Below the pieces are notes generated by a model that was not told the DNA's origin, did not search any database, and saw only the letters and a program-made list of their open reading frames with translations. Position numbers and translations under genes: made by a program. Positions 5,117 through 9,408 of a stretch of 9,408 nucleotides of DNA are shown in pieces (position 1 is the stretch's first letter; each line of letters starts with the position of its first letter). The stretch is from Candidatus Nomurabacteria bacterium (GTDB lineage Bacteria; Patescibacteriota; Minisyncoccia; Phycocordibacterales; UBA10002), in NCBI GenBank assembly GCA_943349725.1, contig CALQZP010000040.1, forward strand, positions 1 to 9,408, given 5' to 3'.

Positions 5117-5146
5117 TTGACAAAATCAAGTAGTTATGCATAATAT
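5117..5146 (+). promoter_or_regulatory. Promoter of the variable-protein gene
   Basis: TTGACA (5117-5122) is followed after 18 bp by TAATAT (5141-5146), with a TG at 5137-5138 just upstream as in extended -10 promoters. Transcription would start near 5153 and give a leader of about 90 bases before ATG 5245. A purine-rich AAGGA at 5231-5235, nine bases before the ATG, resembles a Shine-Dalgarno. Confidence 0.6.
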
Positions 5147-5244
5147 AAACCGGGAACTTTGACAGATTGAGGTTCTCGAACAAACAAAAACCGAACAGGT
5201 TCGCTTCTTAGCGGACGAGTTCATAAAAGAAAGGAACAAGCTCT

Positions 5245-5910
5245 ATGAGCGAGTTCATGTTAGGTCAGGGATTGGGTCATGAGCTGGAGATGGCGATTGG
5301 CAGAACCGGCGGAATAACTGCGGATGTGCAGTGGCTTCGCACAGGGAGCAACTTCGAGAATGTAAGATTGCTTGCTCGCGGAGAGGCAGAGTTGGTTTTG
5401 AAACCGAAGCCCGTCGTTGCGGGAGCAATCATCATTGACCCCATCGTCCGTGTTGACCGTTCCATTCGTCCGGTGTATCCGGATTTTCTGAATCAGGAAT
5501 ATCTGAAAAAGTCAGAATTTATCGCACTGGAAAGACTTGGACCTTCGGAGTTTGACGCAAGCCGACTCCGGAAATGGTGGCACCCGAAACAGAAAAAAGG
5601 TCGGGTTTTGGGAGACGTAATTCACGACGTACTCGTCAAGAAGAACCTTCTTTCCAGTTGTCTCGGGTTTGCCGACTTGCTCGGTATCAAGGCAAAAGGG
5701 ATTGAGTTCTTCCGCCAGCACTTCAAAGGTCAAGCGGTCTTCGGTTGGCGTTCGGTCGTTCCGAACCGCGACGGCTACTTCCTCGTCCCGTGCCTCGTGG
5801 AGCGCGGTGGCGCGGTGGTGCAGCGCTGGCTCTGGCTGGGCCACGGCTTTGGTGCGGCGGGCCCCGCCCTCCGCTTCGCAAAATTAGACCTTAGGTCTTT
5901 GGAGACTTAG
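5245..5910 (+). CDS. DGR variable protein with C-type-lectin-like C-terminus
   Basis: This 221-residue protein is the target of a diversity-generating retroelement. Residues 1-170 are constant and unassigned, with no signal peptide or membrane helix. A segment RLRKWWHPKQKKG (107-119) precedes helices rich in LL.SCLGFADLLGI and FFRQHFKGQAVFGWRSVV (about 154-171). The C-terminus (172-213) has the look of the lectin-fold variable domains of other DGR proteins: PNRDG, conserved W195 and W197, and a final PALRFA. Thirteen residues differ from the template: 178, 180, 183, 187, 188, 194, 196, 199-201, 203, 205 and 206. They are AAC, GAC, GAT, TAC or ACG codons in the template. The diversified face presumably binds a ligand or partner; which one is unknown. 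With no signal peptide, cell-surface display would need another route. Confidence 0.9.
   Translation: MSEFMLGQGLGHELEMAIGRTGGITADVQWLRTGSNFENVRLLARGEAELVLKPKPVVAGAIIIDPIVRVDRSIRPVYPDFLNQEYLKKSEFIALERLGPSEFDASRLRKWWHPKQKKGRVLGDVIHDVLVKKNLLSSCLGFADLLGIKAKGIEFFRQHFKGQAVFGWRSVVPNRDGYFLVPCLVERGGAVVQRWLWLGHGFGAAGPALRFAKLDLRSLET
5756..5881 (+). repeat. DGR variable repeat (VR)
   Basis: These 126 bp match the template repeat at 6240-6365 at 108 positions. All 18 differences fall where the template has A: ten A-to-G, five A-to-C and three A-to-T. No base other than A differs. The last 20 bases (CCCCGCCCTC then CGCTTCGCAA) are GC-rich and identical in both copies and act as the likely initiation of mutagenic homology. 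The first five codons after the left edge (PNRDG) are also unchanged despite containing A. Confidence 0.97.
5891..5910 (+). promoter_or_regulatory. Hairpin just downstream of VR, probable DGR target-recognition element
   Basis: TTAGGTCT (5891-5898) pairs with AGACTTAG (5903-5910) through eight pairs, two of them G-U, around a 4-base TTGG loop. It starts nine bases after the VR. Phage DGRs such as that of BPP-1 need a short stem with a 4-base loop in the same place. Competing pairings (AGACC-TTA-GGTCT at 5886-5898, and TAGGTCT with AGACCTA at 5909-5915) make the segment strongly cruciform-prone. The gene's stop codon TAG is part of the stem. Confidence 0.55.
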
Positions 5911-5943
5911 ACCTAGGACTTTGTCCCTTAGCATTTTGATTTC

Positions 5944-5977
5944 AGCCACGTTTCGGTCTTCCGAAACGTGGCTTTTT
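5944..5977 (+). terminator. Intrinsic terminator of the variable-protein gene
   Basis: A perfect 13-bp stem has arms AGCCACGTTTCGG (5944-5956) and CCGAAACGTGGCT (5961-5973), with a TCTT loop and a run of five T. Confidence 0.93.
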
Positions 5978-5992
5978 CATACCTTAAACTTC

Positions 5993-6001
5993 TGCTATAC
6001 T
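5993..6001 (+). promoter_or_regulatory. Extended -10 promoter of the template RNA
   Basis: TGCTATACT holds an extended TGN and the -10 hexamer TATACT (5996-6001, one mismatch to TATAAT). It lies 16 bases after the terminator. No good -35 is present; the bases at the right spacing are the terminator T-run. Transcription would begin near 6008. Confidence 0.55.
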
Positions 6002-6239
6002 TCGTAATGGTAGTAGGCGAATCTGCCGGAGTTCAAGGATTCCGACGGCCGAATCCAAGTATCCCTTAGCCGAGAGCCGTGTCGGTCAAGGCTTACACGG
6101 GAGTGGTTATTGCATACTCAAAAAACGAAGATACTTGGTATAGCGTGCTCAGGCATTATGATGCCGAAAACAGGCGGAACCCCCGCGGACAGCCCAGAGA
6201 GCATTCGAAGGGCAGTGATAAGGATGGTATGCTATACAT

Positions 6240-6365
6240 TCGTTCCGAACCGCGACGGCAACTTCAACGTCCCGTACCTCGTGGAGAACGATGGCGCGGT
6301 GGTGCAGAACTGGAACTGGCTGGACAACGACTTTGATGCGACGAACCCCGCCCTCCGCTTCGCAA
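6240..6365 (+). repeat. DGR template repeat (TR)
   Basis: This is the master copy of the variable repeat. It is rich in AAC codons: if read in the VR frame it encodes PNRDGNFNVPYLV, then ENDGAVVQNWNWLDNDF and DATNPALRFA. Positions that vary are Asn, Asp, Tyr or Thr codons in which A mutation never yields a stop at AAC. Between the first and last variable codons the TR holds 22 A, of which 18 are changed in VR. The directionality (A in TR, any base in VR) identifies it as template rather than a second variable gene. Confidence 0.96.
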
Positions 6366-6377
6366 CTTTTTTCGTTT

Positions 6378-6409
6378 CCCTGTCAGAGTCCTGCTCTGGC
6401 AGGGTTTTT
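6378..6409 (+). terminator. Intrinsic terminator of the template RNA
   Basis: An 11-bp stem CCCTGTCAGAG (6378-6388) with CTCTGGCAGGG (6394-6404), one G-U pair, has a TCCTG loop and five T. It lies only 20 bases before murC and insulates it from the TR transcript. Confidence 0.92.
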
Positions 6410-6428
6410 AAATAAGAAGATTTCTTTT

Positions 6429-7769
6429 ATGGACTTCTCAAAAATTAAATCGGTACATGTTATAGGCATAGGCGGGATAGGCACGTCGGCTATCGCGCGG
6501 ATGTTTATGTTAGAGGGTAAATCGGTGAGCGGGTCCGACCGCGCACCATCGGAAATCACCGATGCGCTCGCGGTGCTTGGAGCGAAGATTACTTTTGGCG
6601 AGCAGACGGTTACGGAAATTCCAGCAGGGACGAACCTCATTATTTACACCGCGGCGATTGAGGTGGCGGAACCGGCATTTTTGTCGGAGATTAAAAAACT
6701 TTCCATACCTTCACTTTCATATTCGGAAGCGCTTGGGGAGATTTCAAAGGACAAAACAACGATTGCGATTGCCGGAACGCACGGCAAGACGACGACGACG
6801 GGGATGGTGGCGACGGTTTTAATAGATGCAGGGCTTTCTCCGACAGTAATTGTCGGGAGTGTACTCACGCGAGAAAAATCAAACTTTGTCTCGGGGGCAA
6901 GTGACCCCGCCCGACCGGAAGCCGATCATTCGGGCAAGCTTTTTGTGGTGGAAGCCGATGAGTATCGGCGTTCGTTTCTTTCGCTCCGCCCAAAGATTTT
7001 GGTGATTAACAACCTTGACCTTGACCACCTGGACTACTTCAAAGATATGGCGGACATTCAATCGGCATATGCGTCACTGGTCGCTAAGGTGCCGAAAGAT
7101 GGGGTGATTATCACGGACCTCTCAAATGAGAACGTGTTGCCCGTACTTACCCAAGCGCAGGCTTCAATTCTTGATTATCGTTTGGAGTCGGTGGAGGGAC
7201 TCACATTACCCCTGCCGGGATCGCACAATGTCTTAAACGCGCAAGTAGCCCTTGCTGTTGGAAGGTTTTTGGGTGTTCCTCGTGAGAAGATTGTTTCGGC
7301 GCTTAATGGGTTTCAGGGTACCTGGCGCCGGTTTGAATTTTTGGGGGAGACAGCATCCGGTGCGCTTGTGTATGACGATTACGCGCATAACCCGCAGAAA
7401 GTGAAAGCTCTCCTTTTGGGACTTCGGGAGAAATTTCCCGCACGGAAAATACGGGTGGTCTTTCAACCGCATCTCTATTCGCGTACGAAGACGTTGTTTG
7501 ATGGTTTTGTGAATGCGTTTGACGGTGCCGATGACGTTATTTTTGTGCCCATTTTTCCAGCTAGAGAGGTGCTTGACCCAAGTATTTCTTCGGATATGCT
7601 TGCGTTTGCGGTAAAGAAACTTCGCGGTGAAGATAACCGTGTCACCTCCGTGCATTCGCTCGAAGAGGCCGAGAAATATTTACAGAATACCGTACAAAAG
7701 GGAGACGTGATTGTGACGGTTGGCGCCGGTGACGTCTACAAAATAGGAAAAGAATTAGTTAAAAAGTAG
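6429..7769 (+). CDS. murC: UDP-N-acetylmuramate--L-alanine ligase (MurC)
   Basis: MurC is the cytoplasmic ligase that attaches L-alanine to UDP-MurNAc, the step before MurD. The 446-residue protein has the N-terminal UDP-binding VIGIGGIGTSAIARM (11-25), the ATP loop AGTHGKTTTT (115-124), EADEY (175-179), NNLDLDHLDYF (194-204), the WRRFE motif (299-303), DDYAHNP (316-322) and the C-terminal FQPHLYSRT (345-353) and VGAGD (431-435). Length and motif order are normal. A 10-residue DPARPEADHS stretch (159-168) may be a small insertion. I start at ATG 6429. The frame is open upstream to 6291, but that part runs through the template repeat and the terminator and is not protein-like. No Shine-Dalgarno beyond AAGAAG at 6414-6419. 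Confidence 0.96.
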   Translation: MDFSKIKSVHVIGIGGIGTSAIARMFMLEGKSVSGSDRAPSEITDALAVLGAKITFGEQTVTEIPAGTNLIIYTAAIEVAEPAFLSEIKKLSIPSLSYSEALGEISKDKTTIAIAGTHGKTTTTGMVATVLIDAGLSPTVIVGSVLTREKSNFVSGASDPARPEADHSGKLFVVEADEYRRSFLSLRPKILVINNLDLDHLDYFKDMADIQSAYASLVAKVPKDGVIITDLSNENVLPVLTQAQASILDYRLESVEGLTLPLPGSHNVLNAQVALAVGRFLGVPREKIVSALNGFQGTWRRFEFLGETASGALVYDDYAHNPQKVKALLLGLREKFPARKIRVVFQPHLYSRTKTLFDGFVNAFDGADDVIFVPIFPAREVLDPSISSDMLAFAVKKLRGEDNRVTSVHSLEEAEKYLQNTVQKGDVIVTVGAGDVYKIGKELVKK

Positions 7770-7790
7770 AAAGTTCATAAAGTTATAAAG
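7763..7790. repeat. Left inverted-repeat flank of the four-helix-bundle gene
   Basis: AAAGTAGAAAG (7763-7773) and AGTTCATAAAGTTATAAAG (7772-7790) recur inverted on the far side of the gene, at 8141-8151 and 8164-8182. The 19-mer match is perfect. The left copy begins in the murC stop codon region. Confidence 0.85.
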
Positions 7791-7795
7791 CAGAT

Positions 7796-8140
7796 ATGAA
7801 GATAACTCAGTTTGAAGATATCCTCGCCTGGCAGAAGGCTCATTTGCTCACCGTGGAAATTTACAAAGAGTTTTTGACGTGCAAGGATTATAGTTTTCGT
7901 GACCAAATCCAGCGAGCGGCGGTATCAGTAATGAATAACATTGCCGAAGGATTTGAACGGGGAAGCAATGCTGATTTCCGGCGTTTTCTCTTCATGGCAA
8001 AGGGTTCAAGTGGAGAAGTGCGTTCCTTGCTTCGGTTAGCCTTATCTCTCAACTATATTTCAAGTTCGAAATTTGATAAACTCTCTCCGCTTACTACAGA
8101 GATATCTCGGATGCTCTCCGGATTCATCAAGACCTTATAG
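7796..8140 (+). CDS. Four-helix-bundle protein (S23 / 23S rRNA intervening-sequence protein family)
   Basis: The 114-residue helical protein has the family's hallmarks: FEDILAWQKAHLL (6-18), RDQIQRAAVSVMNNIAEGFERGS (about 39-61) and FRRFLFMAKGSSGEVRSLL (about 65-83). The family was first found encoded inside intervening sequences of 23S rRNA genes, and homologues are common as free-standing genes. The molecular role is unknown; it forms pentameric four-helix bundles in solved members. Here it lies between murC and rsmI, bracketed by inverted repeats as if inserted as a unit. The start ATG follows GCAGAT with no clear ribosome site. Confidence 0.9.
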   Translation: MKITQFEDILAWQKAHLLTVEIYKEFLTCKDYSFRDQIQRAAVSVMNNIAEGFERGSNADFRRFLFMAKGSSGEVRSLLRLALSLNYISSSKFDKLSPLTTEISRMLSGFIKTL

Positions 8141-8182
8141 CTTTCTACTTTACAAACTTTTAACTTTATAACTTTATGAACT
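8141..8182. repeat. Right inverted-repeat flank, overlapping the rsmI start
   Basis: CTTTCTACTTT (8141-8151) and CTTTATAACTTTATGAACT (8164-8182) are the inverted copies of the left flank. Their order is not reversed as a simple terminal repeat would require, so two alternative stems are possible. The 19-mer includes the ATG of rsmI (8176), which could therefore be hidden in a stem if transcribed with the gene. Confidence 0.85.
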
Positions 8183-8850
8183 CTCTCTACATCGTTGCTA
8201 CTCCCATCGGGAATTTGGAAGACATTACGCTAAGGGCGCTTCGCGTACTCAAAGAGGTGGATGTGATTTTGTGTGAGGATACGAGGGTTACGCAGAAGCT
8301 TCTCGCGAAGTATGAGATTAGCGCAAAACAGCTGGCAACTTACAACGAACAGGAAAGTGGAGTAACGGCCGGAAAGATTATTCAGTGGCTGGGGGATGGG
8401 AAAAATGTAGCGCTTGTGTCCGACGCCGGAACGCCGGGGATTTCCGACCCGGGTGGAATGTTGGTGCAGAAAGTGCGAGAAGCTTTGCCGGAGGTGAAGA
8501 TAGAATCGGTACCCGGCGCAAGTGCGCTTACCACCGCGCTTTCCATCGCTGGTGTACCGGTACACGACTTTGTCTTTCTAGGATTTTTACCGCACAAGAA
8601 GGGCAGGGAAACATTGTTCAAAGAAATCGCCACGTCGGAGAGAACGATGGTTTTCTATGAATCGCCACATCGGATTATAAAAACGCTTGAGTCGCTTCAA
8701 GAATTTTCACCGAACAAAAGAGTAACTATCGCCCGCGAACTCACCAAGATACATGAAGAAATAAAAAGCGGAACACCCGTCGAGCTTTTGGAATACTTCT
8801 CAAAAAATCCCAATAAGGTGAGAGGGGAGTTTGTGGTGATAGTTTCGTAA
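8176..8850 (+). CDS. rsmI: 16S rRNA (cytidine(1402)-2'-O)-methyltransferase (RsmI), short form
   Basis: RsmI adds the 2'-O-methyl group to C1402 in the 16S decoding centre, using S-adenosylmethionine. The protein has the tetrapyrrole-methylase fold signatures: YIVATPIGNLEDITLRAL (5-22), CEDTRVTQKLL (33-43), VALVSDAGTPGISDPG (73-88), VPGASALTTALSIAGVP (111-127), FLGFLPHKKGRE and FYESPHRI. At 224 residues it ends right after GEFVVIVS and lacks the C-terminal ~60 residues of the E. coli enzyme (286). The core is complete. The target base lies in the 3' exon of the split 16S gene here (1128), a few bases from the intron. The start falls within the right-hand inverted repeat and lacks a Shine-Dalgarno. 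Confidence 0.95.
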   Translation: MNSLYIVATPIGNLEDITLRALRVLKEVDVILCEDTRVTQKLLAKYEISAKQLATYNEQESGVTAGKIIQWLGDGKNVALVSDAGTPGISDPGGMLVQKVREALPEVKIESVPGASALTTALSIAGVPVHDFVFLGFLPHKKGRETLFKEIATSERTMVFYESPHRIIKTLESLQEFSPNKRVTIARELTKIHEEIKSGTPVELLEYFSKNPNKVRGEFVVIVS

Positions 8851-9029
8851 GCGGTAGGTTTTCTTCCGTTTGTCCGTAATGGTAAAAAGTGAGTGAGAAA
8901 TGAAAGGGAGGTCTATTCTGGAATTCTTGAGAATGTAAAAATAGATTTTAGAGAGTTTGGAAACTTGATTTTTCTTAAACAAAGTTATAGAGTTTAAATA
9001 GTTTAGAATCGTCAACACAAAATCAGAGC

Positions 9030-9040
9030 AGGAGGATATC
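9030..9040 (+). promoter_or_regulatory. Strong Shine-Dalgarno that decides a TTG start
   Basis: AGGAGG at 9030-9035 lies five bases before TTG 9041. It is the only full-consensus ribosome site in front of a gene in the window. The rest of 8851-9029 is an AT-rich intergenic stretch with no gene and only weak promoter-like boxes (TTGATT at 8965, TATAGA at 8986). Confidence 0.7.
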
Positions 9041-9379
9041 TTGAATAATATAACTTTGGGTCAAAACGCGCCGGAAAAGTGCAACTGTTCTTCTCAACAT
9101 CTCGGTCAGACACATCTCCATTGGAACAACGTGGTGTGCGGATTGTGCAAGGGAAACAAAGTATTTGGCACCGTTCGGTTCACTTCTGGCTTCCCGAAAA
9201 CTTGTAGCGAATGCAAGGGAATCGGTTTTTTGCAAACCTGTGATTGCGGTGCCTGTGTAAAGCTTCACGGGGAGGCAGACCGCTGTGCTATTGCCACTGC
9301 AACTTTGGGCAGTCATTCGGAGAAGGACCTCGATTCTTTGAGAAAGTACAGGAGTGAGGTGCTAGATTCAATATTTTAA
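9041..9379 (+). CDS. Small cysteine-rich protein with DnaJ-like zinc-finger motifs
   Basis: I do not recognise the family. The 112-residue protein has paired cysteines CNC (14-16), CGLCKG (33-38), CSECKGIGF (55-63), CDCGAC (67-72) and a lone Cys82. The CxxCxG spacing resembles the zinc-binding repeats of the DnaJ central domain, but no J domain is present. One or two zinc sites are likely. The C-terminal ~30 residues (SEKDLDSLRKYRSEVLDSIF) form a charged helix. The TTG start is chosen because of the well-spaced AGGAGG; no ATG lies in frame nearby. It is probably cytoplasmic. Only 29 bases follow it in the window, with nothing recognisable. Confidence 0.65.
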   Translation: MNNITLGQNAPEKCNCSSQHLGQTHLHWNNVVCGLCKGNKVFGTVRFTSGFPKTCSECKGIGFLQTCDCGACVKLHGEADRCAIATATLGSHSEKDLDSLRKYRSEVLDSIF

Positions 9380-9408
9380 CGCAACGCCAGTTTTCATTAA
9401 TAATACTT

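Larger units (their letters stand above)
6008..6409 (+). ncRNA. DGR template RNA (TR transcript)
   Basis: A non-coding unit of about 400 nt is bounded by an extended -10 and an intrinsic terminator and contains the template repeat near its 3' end. The 230-nt leader is structured. GGATTC/GAATCC forms at 6037-6056. A 9-bp long-range stem CCAAGTATC (6055-6063) with GATACTTGG (6130-6138) encloses CCGTGT/ACACGG (6077-6100), though it shares bases with the first hairpin, so they may alternate. GGCAT-TATG-ATGCC follows at 6152-6165. Reading frames through it lack protein-like character. In studied DGRs the RNA upstream or downstream of TR is bound by the reverse transcriptase and primes cDNA synthesis. 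Here TR lies at the 3' end, so the leader may have that role. Confidence 0.7.

Noticed and set aside
6110..6415. Open reading frame through the template repeat that gives a variable-protein-like C-terminus
   Set aside because: The upstream part is not protein-like and lies in a structured RNA leader. The A-only direction of the differences makes this the template, not a second variable gene.
6291..6428. Upstream extension of murC to a start at 6291
   Set aside because: The extension crosses the template repeat and an intrinsic terminator. MurC homology begins at the ATG at 6429.
8965..8991. Promoter TTGATT/TATAGA before the cysteine-rich gene
   Set aside because: The spacing is only 15 bp and the region is AT-rich, so the match is weak.

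Overview
The window looks like a piece of a Candidate Phyla Radiation (Patescibacteria) genome, most likely Parcubacteria. The signs are a 16S rRNA gene broken by an intron that encodes a LAGLIDADG endonuclease, an aberrant 16S 3' end with no CCUCC anti-Shine-Dalgarno, a four-helix-bundle (S23-type) gene between housekeeping genes, palindromic repeats inserted in frame in murD, and a diversity-generating retroelement (DGR) cassette. The lineage is inferred from these features and protein style; no database was searched.

Positions 1-1518 hold the 3' end of a 16S rRNA gene. The 5' exon stops at about E. coli position 1393. A ~1 kb group I intron (P3-P4-P6-P7-P7.1-P8 can be drawn) carries a single-motif LAGLIDADG endonuclease. 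The 3' exon follows, then a heavily structured trailer and a strong terminator. No 23S gene or 5S gene follows. Positions 1532-1937 hold a promoter, a small possible membrane protein and a hairpin.

Positions 1989-2424 are tRNA territory: an intact tRNA-Ile(GAU) lies inside what looks like a second tRNA-Ile split in its anticodon loop, followed by small repeats and tRNA-Leu(CAG). The tRNA-Leu ends one base before the start codon of murD. MurD (2426-3928) carries three in-frame palindromic insertions and overlaps a divergent-PAP2 membrane protein. A HEPN/MNT nucleotidyltransferase pair follows (4422-5092).

Positions 5117-6409 are the highlight: a DGR cassette. A variable-protein gene (5245-5910) ends in a 126-bp variable repeat (VR, 5756-5881). 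A matching template repeat (TR, 6240-6365) lies 484 bp downstream in a non-coding transcript with its own promoter and terminator. VR and TR differ at 18 positions, and every one is an adenine in the TR. No reverse transcriptase is present in the window, so mutagenesis would need an RT supplied from elsewhere.

The rest is murC (6429-7769), a four-helix-bundle gene bounded by inverted repeats (7796-8140), rsmI (8176-8850, a shortened 16S C1402 methyltransferase) and a small cysteine-rich zinc-finger-like protein (9041-9379). MurD and MurC are consecutive peptidoglycan precursor ligases, so the DGR cassette, the HEPN/MNT pair and the PAP2 gene sit as accessory cargo between cell-wall genes. Most starts lack a Shine-Dalgarno, which fits the altered 16S tail; the exceptions are the zinc-finger gene and, more weakly, the variable-protein gene.
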